Below are positions 37,101-49,543 of a DNA stretch of 64,000 bases, piece by piece. Numbering within the stretch: the first letter of the stretch is position 1; the number at the start of each line of letters is the position of its first letter. Source of the stretch: Membranipora membranacea (Eukaryota; Bryozoa; Gymnolaemata; Cheilostomatida; Membraniporidae); NCBI GenBank assembly GCA_914767715.1, contig OU612070.1, positions 25,470,025 to 25,534,024 on the forward strand, given 5' to 3'. The notes beneath the pieces are model-generated. The model did not search any database. It worked only from the letters and a program-made list of their open reading frames with translations, and was not told where the DNA came from. The translations under genes were made by a program, and so were the position numbers.

Positions 37101-40100
37101 CATGTGTAACTGACAGTATTATAACAACAAAATAAATAAGCCCTAAAGTCAAAGAGGTGTTCACTTCTCATCACTTTATCAGAGTATTGCGGTGAAAAGT
37201 CTAAGCTGATTGGTCAGGCATTATTTGTTGTTAGGCCTCACCTGATTGGAGCAAGTGGGTGTGATTTCCTATTCTCTATTTCAGTATTGGTCAGAGAATC
37301 CCACTTAAACACCAGATTCCAGTCAAATCCACCCTTCAGATTTCCAGCAGCCGCCACATAATCAAAGTTATCCATATTAATAACATCAATCACTGGGGAC
37401 ACAACTGCTTTTCTGTTCTAAAAATACAAAAAGCAATTGGATAAAATAATTATATAAGCCTATGTACACTATATGTTATACCTTTGGAAAACCTGACATC
37501 CGAGTATGCTAAACTTCTGGAGATATGAATTGACCCAAATATTTAGTATGAGAAATTGTTTGTGATGAAGTTGATATTTAGAGTATAGCTGACACAGTGT
37601 GATGAGTAAACTATAAACTTATCACATTCCCAGCATTAATTTATAGATACAGAATAAAGGCAACAGGTAAGTGATAATTAAATCACTTTCATGACAGACT
37701 CTTATCAACCTGCAACTTCCTACTATCAAGCTGTATTTATTTAATCCCTACAACTATCTGAAAACTGGTAGTTATTTGTTATTAGCCTTGCCCAGTAAAT
37801 TTCTTGATCGGCAAACCAATCACATTCCCATACCAGGTACACCATACAATGCCACAATATTGTGAAACGAACTTTAGTTTGGCAGGTACTACGGACTCTG
37901 GGAGTGTATTCACCATGTAGGTGTACTACACACTACATTATAAAATGTATATATTTATATATATATATTATATATATTAATAATGGCACTGAACCACACT
38001 ATATACTCACCACATATATCCTGTGTAGTAGCGGTTCGAGCCACTGCTCGTTACATTCACAATGGCTGTCCAGGAATGTCAGTACAGCACCTTGAGCTAT
38101 GTCAGCTCCTTTCACTCTGGACCTGATCAGACCCTCTCTCTTAGCGTTACGTATCACCGATACTTTATCTATAGCTGATAACGCTTCACCATCGGATGCT
38201 GTAAAATAATATGCGACAGAATAAACGGCTACACAAGTACCAGGAAAAAAGAGAGTCAACAGGTGGTTCATTTGTATTTTTCAACAGTCAGTTGTCACCC
38301 GTCACCACAAATAACTAACTCAATACAACAAGACAAACATAGAGCGATGTCAAATTACAGTCTTGTGTATTCTGGAGAAAATATAGTAATTCAAGTGGGA
38401 TTGTGTCATAGAATATACCTGTGCCAGCATGATTGTGTCAAGTCACGAGGGACATTGAAATGACAGTGATGTATAGAACCCACATCAATGCCTACGGACA
38501 TACCTGTGAAGATAAATTTTTGTTGAATGGGGTGTAACACCCGAAATATGGCCACTGAAGTTATCATTGGTTTCCAACATTCACAATATTATGACCATGG
38601 AAGCTTACCCCAAATAAAAAACAGGTTTTATTCACGGTTCATAAAGATGATTTGGACATTAATTACAATATGTCACTATAAGAGGTAAATTATACCAGTC
38701 TGATATTCAGATTGTATGTTGCCAAACAACATTCTCACTTTTCCGCTTCGTTGACGTTCGAGAATCACACAGGGTCATTGAAAAAGGTAAAACTATTCCT
38801 GAATTTTGAGGATAATTCGGCATTTAGAGCAGTCTATATTAAGTAGAGACCTTAACTTTAGCTAGGGATAACACCAAAGTGACCTAACAAGGCAAGACTG
38901 CTAGGCTTTGCTTATTAATATTTGGCCATTCTCTTGATCATCACCCAGACTGGGGACATAACAAAAATAGTGATGTGCATTGAGGAACCTCTCTGCAGAT
39001 AAAGTTACCAGATAAAGCTGTGGTAAGGGTGAGACAGGGAAGGAAGCAGGAAGACAAATTGTTTGAGCGATAACAAATCATCTCCAAATATAGACACTGC
39101 TCATTGTTAATCGCTATCAAGCTGCCACATAGGTAGGCTCTATGTAGTCGTTTTACGCAGCTACTTGTTTTGGGGGTAACCCAAAACCCCAGAACAAAAG
39201 AAGAAGCCGTGTGAAAAGGCTAGATTCTATGTGGTTAAGATGATAGAGCATTACCAGATGATATACTGAGCTCAGCAATATTATAGGGTTGAATCCCTTC
39301 CGTCTTAGCATATACATTTACAGACCATGACTGTGAGAGCGAAAGTATAGACTTACGGTCATCACTGAAATCATCGACTAGTATGATCTCTTTAATTAAG
39401 GACGGAGGACTTCTATTCAGTACACTGACTATAGTCCTGAGTAAGGTAGATCGAGCCTCGTTATAATATGTGATGATGACGCTCGTGTCCGGTAATGATT
39501 TTATATCAAACACTTCTTTGGCACATCTGAAAGCAGATAAATGGATTGATCGGTTATGCGTTTCTATCATTTTATTTATCACTGCTATAGATCTGAGTAA
39601 TTCCATCATCTTTAGGGAAACAGAGTGAGAGAGCAAGAGTACTTTGCTCCTCAGATTCAGTGATCGACATCTCTTATATCCTTGATTGGATCAGGAATGA
39701 GATACTGCTAGCCTCCAGGCCAGCCTGCAGTACTCTGGATTGATACAGATGAATGTCATTCAGTTAATAAAGGGTGACTGTCAGCACATTATTTTCAGAT
39801 AATAAAAATATAAACTCTTACTAGATCCAATTATCAGGTTTGGGGCAGGGCCAAAGAGTTTTTTGCACATCACATAGAACATCACAGTTCTTGGTGTAAA
39901 TACACTGGAGCTATAGGATGAATATATTGAATACCATTCATTCATCAGTCCCAAGGTTACAGTTCCGAGAATCAGTCCATCATAACAGACAAAGGGCTAC
40001 ATTGAAACCTAATCAATCATTCCAGCTGACAGAACTTTTGATGCAATTAACAATAATATCTATGTTAATCCCTTCATACATCGATAACAATATCCTGATA

Positions 40101-41305
40101 TGACATGATCACAGAGTAAGGATATATATCCTTACTCTGTGACATGATAAACTCATACAATCACATCATGACATAAAAAAGCGTTGTTGCGTGCCAAGGT
40201 TTATTGCAAAAAAAGGTTCAAATTCTCAAATCCTGCATTTCACAACAGAGATGTCATAATGAAGGACTTTTCTCTCTCCACTCGATGATTTACAGAGCTG
40301 GTTTGAACAGATCTGGCCCCTTAGGACAATACATCGATTAACACATACCTGCCATCTCTGACATCAGGTATGGGTCTATCCCAGCGTGTGGTGTCACTCG
40401 CTTGTTGGTTGAATTTATTTCTGGTGTAAGGGTCCTCATGTTTTCCAAGTGGTTTATCATCCAGATAGCCTTGGGCATTAAACTTTGCCATCGCAACTTT
40501 TATGACATCTGGATGCACATTCTGCAACAAATAAACTATCGTTTAGTTTAAATAAATGCTTTACAATAAGTACATGAATTAATTCTTATGTGAACAATCA
40601 TTCAGCTATGAGGACGTTTGGTAATACATGATATTTCAAGAGAGCATAAGAGTTGAAGGCACATGCAGATTGCACAATTCCTAAAGACATATGATGTAAA
40701 ATTATTTTATGGGACGGCTGTGTGGAAGTGAAAAGATGCCATACCTCATTTTGTATTGTGTAGTAGATAGTAGAACAGATGGCTGAACCAAACAAATACA
40801 AATATGACACCATATATATATATGCTTCTAAGTTTTCTGCAGTATACGTGATCAATGATTCAAATTGACAATTTCTGTACATTGTGAATAGCATTGTTCT
40901 GTTGTTGCCCATATCAGAATTGTGAAGAATCAACTCTACATATGTAGCAAAAGACAAATTCATCAACATAAGTAACAATGTACACCTGTAATTGACTGAC
41001 TAATTGAGAGTATTTTCTAACACAACAGCCCTCTCTAGCTAGAAGTTGGTGTTGTTATGTGATGCAGCAAATGAAGAGGGGGAGGGGAGCTGTTGACAAC
41101 ATCAACTTCTTGCTAGAGAGGGATGTTGTGTTGGTAAACACTCTCAATTACAAATGTACATGCCACACAGTTCATAAAATAATCAAACAACAATACATAC
41201 CGGACTGTATACACTAGGAGAGTTCCATATTTTTACCATATATATGGTCATTGCAACGACCCATATTGCTATAAGGTAGCCTACAATACGGAGGCATCCC
41301 TTCAT
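28124..41305 (-). CDS. Polypeptide N-acetylgalactosaminyltransferase, GALNT2/14/16 type
   Basis: Golgi type II enzyme that starts mucin-type O-glycosylation by moving GalNAc from UDP-GalNAc to Ser/Thr. Eleven exons: 41305-41201, 40521-40349, 39526-39357, 38198-38011, 37417-37242, 36959-36729, 36299-36207, 35811-35728, 33162-33056, 32155-32025, 28267-28124; 533 residues, all phases closing. Residues about 7-25 form the signal anchor. The GT-A domain has [29 protein letters not shown], the DxH motif D193-S-H195, [25 protein letters not shown] (from W300) and GHVFRK (third metal ligand H328). The last three exons form a ricin-type lectin domain of about 125 residues; the QxW-like ends are reduced. 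[10 protein letters not shown] and [20 protein letters not shown] point to the GALNT2 group. The last exon is separated by a 3.76 kb intron that contains the inverted-repeat element at 28653-31833. The ATG is preceded by no other in-frame ATG in the exon. Confidence 0.94.
28661..29024 (+). repeat. Left arm of the inverted repeat
   Basis: Outer part consists of repeated CATAATGCCA and CAAAATACCA words. The inner part has GGTTCAGTTGGTTAGAGCC followed by CTGTTCAAGTCTCGAAG, spaced like a tRNA A box and B box directed inwards. It pairs with 31419-31781. Confidence 0.9.
29690..30460 (-). pseudogene. Decayed non-LTR retrotransposon reverse transcriptase
   Basis: On the minus strand, in order: [18 protein letters not shown] (30345-30292), then [32 protein letters not shown] (motif A; the catalytic D before LS is Y), [10 protein letters not shown] (motif B, normally GxPQGSVLGP) and FADNTNNF (motif C, normally YADD). 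Stops and frame changes interrupt the reading. It belongs to the CR1/L2/Jockey-like LINEs. It lies between the arms of the inverted repeat. Confidence 0.85.
31419..31827 (-). repeat. Right arm of the inverted repeat, with extra units at the outer end
   Basis: Reverse complement of 28661-29024 up to about 31781, then about 46 bp more of TGGCATTTTG units not present on the left. An open frame runs through the arm (31531-31824), but its translation is only the repeat unit read as protein (GILxxVF-type words), so I do not call it a gene. Confidence 0.88.
31917..31996. repeat. AT-rich microsatellite (ACAATAT)n
   Basis: About ten tandem copies of a 7-bp ATACAAT-type unit, within the last intron of the GALNT gene. 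Simple-sequence array. Confidence 0.9.
32409..32753. mobile_element. 345 bp element with 21 bp terminal inverted repeats
   Basis: GGCTGGTCCACAATGTCCCAG at the left matches the reverse complement of CTGGGACAATGTGGACAAGCC at the right with 2 mismatches. The interior has further TCCCAGA and GGGATG words near both ends. Its size and ends fit a non-autonomous DNA transposon (MITE). It sits in a GALNT intron, outside any exon. Confidence 0.75.
33770..33955 (-). mobile_element. tRNA-derived SINE-like repeat in GALNT intron
   Basis: On the minus strand it reads AAGCTCAGTTGTTTAGAGCG (A box), then after about 35 bp GTGGGTTCGAATCCCAC (perfect T-arm with B box), then a body including the reverse complement of AGTCGGAGCACACCTGGGGG, shared with 7174-7200. 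A tRNA gene is excluded by the missing acceptor stem. Confidence 0.7.
35008..35062. repeat. Palindrome, GGAGTTAGAG family, copy 2
   Basis: GGAGTTAGAGAC pairs with GTCTCTAACTCC. The centre contains AACTCCTTGATAAGG. Related to 26891-26932. Confidence 0.65.
36133..36163. repeat. 7-bp tandem repeat (AGTTGCC)
   Basis: Four head-to-tail copies of AGTTGCC in a GALNT intron. Confidence 0.85.
40109..40142. repeat. Perfect palindrome, CACAGAGTAA family, copy 2
   Basis: TCACAGAGTAAGGATAT is followed directly by its own reverse complement, a 34-bp perfect palindrome. The arms match 6448-6475. Confidence 0.8.
41001..41150. mobile_element. 150 bp foldback element
   Basis: Starts TAATTGAGAG and ends CTCTCAATTA. 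The arms extend about 55 bp (ACACAACA, CCTCTCTAGC, AGAAGTTG words on one side, their complements on the other) around a GA-rich centre. It lies in the first intron of the GALNT gene. A typical small MITE or foldback. Confidence 0.8.
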
Positions 41306-41746
41306 GAATGCAACTATGTGAATAGCAGTTTCAAGATGAACTAATCCAGGTTATACATCAGCACCCTCGATCCATCCCTAATAATGTAACTTGGCAGAAA
41401 TTTTGTTTTTGAAACAGGAAACTAAATTATAGTGTAATTGACATGATATGTGAATGTATAATTTCTAATCTGATAAATCCTAGAAGGGGATCGAAACACT
41501 AATATAAAAGCGCCATTTGCGTCATGTTGTTACCATACCAATAGCTAAAAGCAAGTATCCAATTGGCTGTTTATGAGGAGATTTAAACTGAAACAGCGTG
41601 TAAGACCAGGGAGGGATTCACTGGAATGTGAGAACCTAGTACTTTCTTTGCAAATCTTCTCATTTTCACCTATACTGATACTTTATATCCGTATCAATTC
41701 GAGGTGTCTGGAAAAACATACACTAAGGAAATTGAGATGAAGTTGT
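41306..41746. promoter_or_regulatory. Divergent promoter region between GALNT and SRCR-ZP genes
   Basis: Only 441 bp separate the two start codons on opposite strands, so both promoters (or one bidirectional promoter) must lie here or in undetected 5' exons. TATAAAAG occurs at 41503-41510 in the orientation of the SRCR-ZP gene, 237 bp before its ATG. Transcription starts are not known. Confidence 0.5.
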
Positions 41747-44700
41747 TTTATGTTCTTGCAGCTTTTACAGCCTACATCTGCACTCACAGTGAGTTCCAAT
41801 AATTAGTATTTATTTATATATATACCATCATCATAATGATTTTTTTTCCAGCAGTAATTCATTGATTGTACTCTACTAGTGTGAATTTGTTGTAGTCATA
41901 CAACCTATGCCCTCATAGAGGTTCTAAGTACTGTAGGTTTACCCAAATCATGGATGACTTAATACAATAATATATATATATCATTCAATTTCATTGCCTT
42001 GTGACTGAGGCTTGTGCTCCAAGTATTCAACCAACTACTCTACAAACAACATGTGCCAGTGTGCTCCTTCCTTCCGGGTAGTTGCTCTGGCTTGTAGATG
42101 TGTAATAGCGCATTGGCCACTGTTGATTAGACTCCCGGTAAAAAATTGACAGTTTGATGGAAATGGTCGAAATGTGACTCCCGAGTAGTGAATCGTGCAC
42201 CTTGCTCATTAGAGTCTTCATCGCAACATATTTTAGGGATCGAATAAGTGGTCAGTGCGCGAGAGATACAGCTGGGAAAAACCAATTATTAGTATCCATT
42301 ATGTCAGTAGGATGTGCAGGAAAACTGTCTAGATTTTTTTGATTTAGTCAGTGTTAAAGATTTCTCATAATTATGGTTTATTGAGGTTGACTGACTGTTA
42401 TGGTTTGTGGGTAAGAGAACACCAGAGAACATTCCTCTGGTATAAAATACAAGACCTCTCGCTTGATAGCGAGTGATCGCAATACTTTAATAACAGCTTT
42501 ACCAAGTTTAAATTTCACGGGTTGTAGCACCTTATTTTCTGATTCTGTTTCTAGCATTTGAAGCAATATAATCAAGACACTGTGCACCCTCAAAGATTAA
42601 TCTAAGTGACTAATACTCATTAGAGTTCTCATTTGCTGGTAGCAATTGTGGTATATCTTTTTTTTACACATTTAACCAGGTCGAGTGCCCAGTGTTGAAT
42701 TTTATTGTATTTAGGTACATTGAGTGAAAACATTGCTCTTTGAAAGGATATTGGTTGAATTAATAGATTGTAATCACTCAACAAATCAATGCATATTGAA
42801 ACTGAACTGCCACTCTATTCTGAACTATCGCCTAGCCAATGCATGTGCTCTATTTGGTTGTGGAGAGTCGATGCCAGGGCAAATGGTACTTTCCTAGTTG
42901 GTAAGAACCCCACTCTTATATCTGAACACGAAGTTCTCATCTAAGCAATATAATACATAATCAAAAGGTGCTTTTTGGAACGTACCATTTGATCTGGCAT
43001 TGGCGCTCTCCCAAACCATTCCGAAACAACACATTGTCAAGCACTCCGATAAAGCACCAGTGACACTCGTTTTCTTACCTGACACTTTTCAAGGTGCCTT
43101 AGCTCAGATAGAGGTGTACCTTATACCACCTTCAGCACAACCGAGCGCTCGCAACAGAGGCACAGTGTTAGTCAGATTTAATAGCACATCAGCATGGGGC
43201 TCAATATGCGATGATAAATGGGATCTTCCAGATGCCAACGTTGTCTGCAAAATGCTCGGGTTTCCGTAAGTTTCTATAACAATGATAAGCAGCTTTCTCT
43301 CACTGGCCTTTTGTTGTGCGGCGACATCACTATTCTTCATTTCTGGTTCTCCTTTGTTTTGCATTTCATGGCTAAGCATGAGATTACGGTAAACACACGC
43401 AATAGTCTCATTTGCTTTAACTTTTGCAATATATAAGATCATTTGGTCCAAATACCTGAATCTCATATACACAAAAAATAAGGGCAAACACGTTATTCGA
43501 TCTTTGTAAAAATCCTAGAATCTTTCCGCTAACAAAAATTGCTATCTTCATGTCTCTCCTTATCACTTTTATCTTCACCCTTCTGTTGCAGTCGTATTAT
43601 TTTCACACCCTGTCATAATTTTTTTGCGTTATAAAACTTGAAGCTGTTTTGTGTATTTGTACAGGAGTGCGACCGCGGCACACAATCAATCATTCTTTGG
43701 ACAGGGTAACGGCACTGTGTGGCTCGATGATGTCGAGTGTAATGGTGATGAGGACAGCCTGGACACATGCTCCAGGTTACCTGGGTAAGAAATAATACAT
43801 CATCAAACATGTGGGTATGAGTCGAACAGGCTATTGTTCAGCGGTCTTGCTATTGTAGTTAACCAGTATCATCTTATCTTTCTTTGTTGGGATGAAGTTG
43901 AAATCAAAGTCTGAAGTCAGATGCAAGTGGACTGTTGCACGCCGATTGAGCAGTTTGTGATTCACCTAAATTACAGTTCAGTGCAAGTTAATCGTACTTA
44001 TGTTTTCATCATCCAATAAGATGATTGGAGATTGACAATAAAAATATTTATATAAATAATGCTAATATATCTCTGATACAGATGGGGATCAGGGAATTGT
44101 GATGCAGGACATTCAGAAGACGCCGGAGTGACATGCTACCAACCACCAGTAACTCAGGTCCCTGAACCAACTACCGAATCTAACTGTAAGTGCACACATA
44201 CCAAGATTCTTCGGACTAACTAACTTGAGACCTTTAGGGGCCTATTATGTTTAATGTTTTGACCGCTGATACATATTCATATCTATGATTAGGACGGTAT
44301 GAAAAACATAATATACTTTCATTCGAATGAATATACCTCTGATATATGAGAACAACACATAACTTTTTTTTGTTGGGCAAGGGAGCGAATGGTACTTCAT
44401 TCTGAGCCCAATTGTTCAGACAGTTGCTTTGTACTATCACTAATTTGCCAACTTATACATATATTATTATCGCAACTGACAAACAGGGATGACTCACACC
44501 GCCTATGATCCAGAATGTCAATAATAATAACTTTATATTGTTATATGACCCTTATGGTGGTATCATGTTTATCATGATTACTCTGTGTTGCCATGAAACA
44601 CATAAACAAACAATTTGTCAGTAATCGGTTACTTAGATATACTATTTAATATTTGTCACGCATACCTTATCTCAGATCAATTCCCACATTTGGGAGTTAT

Positions 44701-47700
44701 CCTTCCAGTTACCTGTAATACAGTCAATAGATGGAATCTCTGGGATTGGGACCCTTTGTGGTCATTAAAATAAAAAAGAAACATGTGTTCTCTGCTAGCA
44801 GACTGATGTTATCTTTAGTCAGTAGTAAGCATACTCATGAGAATTTTGGTCAAAAAGTAAACAAAGTGAAATAATACTCTTCTTTATTAATGCAATCATT
44901 TTTTTAATATACCTACGAGAAAGTACTTCCTGTGTGCAGGTCCCCGAGACACCTCTTATCAATGGATGTATATATATATACAGACGATTTTATTTGGCAA
45001 GCAATAAATCACCTAGGAATATAGTTTGGAAGCCTTTTCTTTTTCCAGCAGGAACTGTGGACTGGGTAGTATAATGAAACGACCAAAGGAGGCTAGTACT
45101 CTGGACAGTTTCGACATTGCTTATGTTTCAAATTCATCATTGTTGTAATGTTGACAAGATCTCTTTCAGGTAATTTGAGGAATGATATGAGAATCAGGGA
45201 CGGACCGAATGCAGCAGTAGGGCGTGTCGAGGTCAGGATTAATGGAGTGTGGGGCACAGTGTGTGATGATGGATTTAATTATCAGGCGGCTCAGGTTGTC
45301 TGTAGAGGATTGTGTTACGGGTAAGGTTTAGTACTTCGTTGCTGGTACAAAAACTCTATAAGCAGACAACATTTGAGATCATGTACAAATAACCAAATCC
45401 TACAAAATTTTAAAGTGAAGTTCGACGGTGCTAAAATTCCTTTTTTTCGAGGATAAGTTATTGAGATGGCAGAAAAGGTAATATTGCCAGATTTCATTCC
45501 ATACCCATTATAACTTCAAAAGACTGACTGAAATAATAATTGTAACCCTCAATGCTGTTATCGGTATAATGAGTTATCATAAATGAACAGAAGTTTGCTT
45601 TTTTGATGAATTCATAATTCAATAACCTCACATCCATTTATAGTCTCGATACCCTGTGATGTTCACCTTTCACCGCCATGTCCTGATCAGGTGGCGGGTT
45701 TTTGCCTGACTCCTAGTTCCACCAAACTTCTCCACCTTTTTCGGTCACTTGTATCACCTCGTTCTAGATCTAGCCAGCGAAGGTCGGCATTGATTGTGTC
45801 ACTTCAGCGCTGTTTTGGCCGTCCACGCCCTCTGCTTCCCTCTACCCTCATCTCGTACACTCTCCTGATATCTTTATCACTCTCACATCGACAAACATGA
45901 CCATACCATTCTAGCCTCTTTTTCCTCATGACATCCCTGATTGGCGTTATCTTTGCTTCGATACCATGAGATACCGTGTGAGAAACCATGATGTTGCTTG
46001 GTTTTATTGTCTCGGTAACAGTACGGGTCTACGGACTGGATCCTGATTGGGCACAGAAGCATTTGAGATTGGATGCTCTTCCTGACACCACCGTAACACG
46101 CCAGAAATCAAACACGGGACCTCTCGACTGAAAGACCCATGCCTTACCCATTGCGCCACGACCGCTCCCGCGATTTCATACGTCAGTCTTTCTGTAAAAA
46201 GATCAGATTCTGTTTTCTCCACATAACTAGATACTTATATTATTTTACAGAGCCACACACGCTAAGCCTGGATATGTACAGTCACGTATACCAGCAGGCA
46301 CTGGGAGTATTCTACTAGATGAGCTCAGGTGCTCTGGTAATGAGAACAGTCTGACAGGATGTCCGGCTAACAGAACCGCTCACGACTGTACTCATAAGGA
46401 AGACGCTGTGGTCAGCTGTATTAACTACGCGGATGGGGTACCTCCACGTAAGTACGCTAAAAAGTATATCTGACATGTCAGCAAGTGTCAGCGCTGCTAT
46501 AAATAAGCAGCTGTCAGCGAAATGTTTCAGGTTCTTCTGGGCAACATTCCCTACCATATCTAGTACAAGGAAGGTGTATGTAATACTGAGGTTACAAAAT
46601 CTGTGCAATTTCACATTGCAATTGGTTCCCTTTTGTACACTGGTAAACTGACTGGCAACAATCGACAGCTCGGAAACCCTCTGATCTCTAGCAGCACTTT
46701 AAATTCCATATATACTCTGTCAAAGTTTATCATCGTCCAGCTGATATATTTGTATACTGTGTTTCAGCACCTGCCCCTGAGGTGATATGCTCGTTTAATG
46801 AGATGGAGATTGCGTTTAACAGAACAATACACCCAGCCCTACAAGCTGATCACTTATCTCTGAGAGACAAACCTGCCGGCTGTACCGATCAATCTTCACA
46901 GAAATCCACTAACGAAAGTTACATAGCACTCCAAATAAATTATAATATCTGTGCAGCTAGAACTGAGGTAAGACAACAACTGACAGCTTTAGTCTAATGC
47001 AAGCTAAATATGATACCTTGTTCAAAATTGATGTATATATATATGGTCATAATAAGTGATTGTAGATTGAAAACTCTTCAAAAATTTAATTATGTGGTTT
47101 CTTCAGAGTGGTGGAGTGTGTTTTATGTGACTGTGTCTGTGACTTTGTCTTTGGATACACAAATTCAAATTCCAATTAAAAGTGGAGCACGGCATGCACA
47201 ACACACATCTAAACAAAAGAAAAACATTTTATTATGGGATTTATCAGAGATTTTTCACATACTGATTTTCCTGAAATTAAGACTCTTTTTGATTTTTGAA
47301 TCTGCTCTCAGCTGTTATAGTCCAAGGTAAGTTTGAGTATCTATCTACACTGTAGCCACAATCCCGATCACCTAGTCAGGACTCACATGACTGAAGTCAT
47401 ACCCCATTACCTATGCCCCATTATTCTTATTCTCCTTATACTAGCATAATGCATGTGATTGTACATCCCTAAAGACGATGTCTCACTTGCCTTGACCACT
47501 CCTGGTAACATTTCACATTTATATTGTAGACCAATGACTCGCATATAATTTACTCCACAACAATAAAGTACGACATCACCACCAGCGGTGTGGTGACACG
47601 TACACACGTATTCTATATACCGGTGTTCTGTGCCATTCTCAGAGATGGAGACGCTAACAAACCCTTTGAACCCTTCACTCAGACGGCTCCACCCCAGATC

Positions 47701-49543
47701 AGCAATGGCAACTTTAACATTGAGATGATCATTTTCGCTGTAAGTTTTTTATCTTATTTTTTTAATGGCAATTCATCGGCATGCTCTATCCGATCTGATA
47801 GTTTTCAACTCAAACGTGAAAATCACTCTTTTTTATTCTCCCTAATATGAAACAAAATGATTGGGCTGTGAGATGACTATATTTTATAATGTGCAAAACA
47901 ATTAGAATATACAGTTCAGGTGAAAGAATCAAAAGTTGTGTATGAATAAAATAATAGTCAATTTTTTATAAATTATCCCTCTAAAAAAGCTGTATTTTTG
48001 TGTCGGTAGTGATGACGACATGTGCATGATAGAAACCTCTGTACTCTACTTGTAGGATGATACTTATCAGTCTCCGGTTGTAAGCTACCCCTTTAATATT
48101 ACGCTCGGAGACTGGCTCAATGTTGCTGTTCTATTGCGATCTGGAGACCAGCAGCTAAAGCAGGTGGTACCTGACTGCTGGGCGACTCCATTCGCTAACA
48201 GCTCGGCTAATCCTCAATACCCACTCATCACCGATAAGTATGTTAGCAACTAGTCTCAAAACGTTTAACAGCGTGTATTGAAAATAGGTGTAGTTTTAAG
48301 ATATTAGTTTATCACAAATAGCAATTTTAACAATATTTGTTTGATAACGACAGAAAATATGCTATGATCTTCTTTTTATCCTGTCCAAGCTTTAAAGAAC
48401 AAGCAGAAACTGTCCTAAGCCATACACCATGCTTACTTACTTACTATTAGACATGTTCACCAATACAATATTAAAAAGTTTTAAAAAGCGATTTATCAGT
48501 AGTGTATAGCACTTTGGTATGAATACCTGTAAGGTTTTAAAAAGCTCTATTACATTCAACAAGTGCTGCCTGCTGCACTTTTCCATAACTTTGGGTATCT
48601 GTTACCGACAGTCATAGTTTATTTTTCTATACAATTCACAGTCATCCACTTTATGCTCACCTGTCTCTGATATATATCTCTTCTCTATTTGATCAGGTGT
48701 CCTTCTGACTCCACTGTGACGCTGTTCCCGTTTAACGAGACAATGTTCGGCTTCCGGCTGCAGAGTTTTGACTTTGTAGGAGACTACCAGTTTGCTTACC
48801 TGCATTGTGAGGTGTTTGTTTGTACACGAGACGAGAAGACTTCACAGTGTGATCAAACATGTGAGAACAGAAGGAAGCGGTCCTCCAATCTGGTAAGTCT
48901 GTAAAATAATATGCATTTTTTCTTACCTCAATGATTAACAAGATAACTGGGGGTGCCCCTTTAAGAAGGGGGGACTAATACGCGATGTCCTGGTTAACCC
49001 CCGATAAGTTTGAAATGAGATGTTTGAAGTTAATACAGGAAGTCGCAGACGGAGCAGCATGGGCAGGGCAAGAACTGTATAGGTGGAATTGCATTGAAAA
49101 AAAGACATATTAGATTACTATTTGTGTTGGAACATTGAGGATTCATGGTAGCCGTTCACCTTTGTATTTTCGATGATTGCATTACCTCAGTCAACCAATC
49201 ATGTATGGAGTATGCAGCAATAGTATAGAAGAATATTGTGAAGTTATTTATATATATATATATGTGTGTCTCACTTTTGTAGTTTGGTGGAGATAGCGCT
49301 ATTACGCGTGATCATAGAGCGGTGGAGAAAGGGCCAATCATATTCATCCGCCCTAATGATCTCTCAGATGGTAAGATAATAACTGATGGTGTCGTTGCTG
49401 AGCGCCCACCGCCCTCCGCATCATCTCAGGACATCAATCGGCTGGTAGATGGTGGACTGTTAGTTCAATCATCTGCTGCGAGCTTAGGTCAATCTATATA
49501 CTCCTTAGGTATGCTTGTGTTATTAGCCTTGCTCATGAAATGA
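41747..49543 (+). CDS. Secreted or membrane-tethered protein with two SRCR domains and a ZP domain
   Basis: Eleven exons: 41747-41798, 43094-43265, 43665-43784, 44082-44185, 45170-45320, 46251-46447, 46768-46967, 47530-47739, 48056-48237, 48697-48892, 49283-49543; 614 residues, phases closing. Residues 1-17 are a signal peptide. SRCR 1 (about 20-135) has [47 protein letters not shown] and [19 protein letters not shown] 2 (about 150-260) has [38 protein letters not shown] and [12 protein letters not shown] domain follows (about 270-515), with eight or more cysteines, then a furin-type site R-R-K-R (521-524), a spacer of about 75 residues and a short hydrophobic C-terminus ([13 protein letters not shown]), as expected for a ZP protein cleaved and polymerised outside the cell. 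SRCR domains bind microbial or self ligands. In exon 2, acceptors at 43093 and 43102 both keep frame, so the exact junction is open. Confidence 0.9.
45690..45989 (-). mobile_element. LINE 3' fragment (RT C-terminus)
   Basis: Minus-strand reading [20 protein letters not shown] and [13 protein letters not shown] matches the very common end of LINE reverse transcriptases (RLRWxGHVxR...GRRxRGRPKxRW). Only the C-terminal part is left. It lies in an SRCR-ZP gene intron, against the gene's direction. Confidence 0.85.
46004..46180 (-). mobile_element. tRNA-like sequence next to the LINE fragment
   Basis: The minus strand reads GTCGTGGCGCAATGGGTAAG (A-box-like) and GAGGTCCCGTGTTTGATTTC (degenerate B box). 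Directly downstream comes the LINE tail of 45690-45989, the arrangement expected of a tRNA-headed SINE sharing its tail with a LINE. Confidence 0.55.

Noticed and set aside
40598-40978. 126-codon open frame on the minus strand with hydrophobic stretches
   Set aside because: It lies inside the first GALNT intron, has no family resemblance, no supporting splice sites and AT-rich composition like the surrounding intron.
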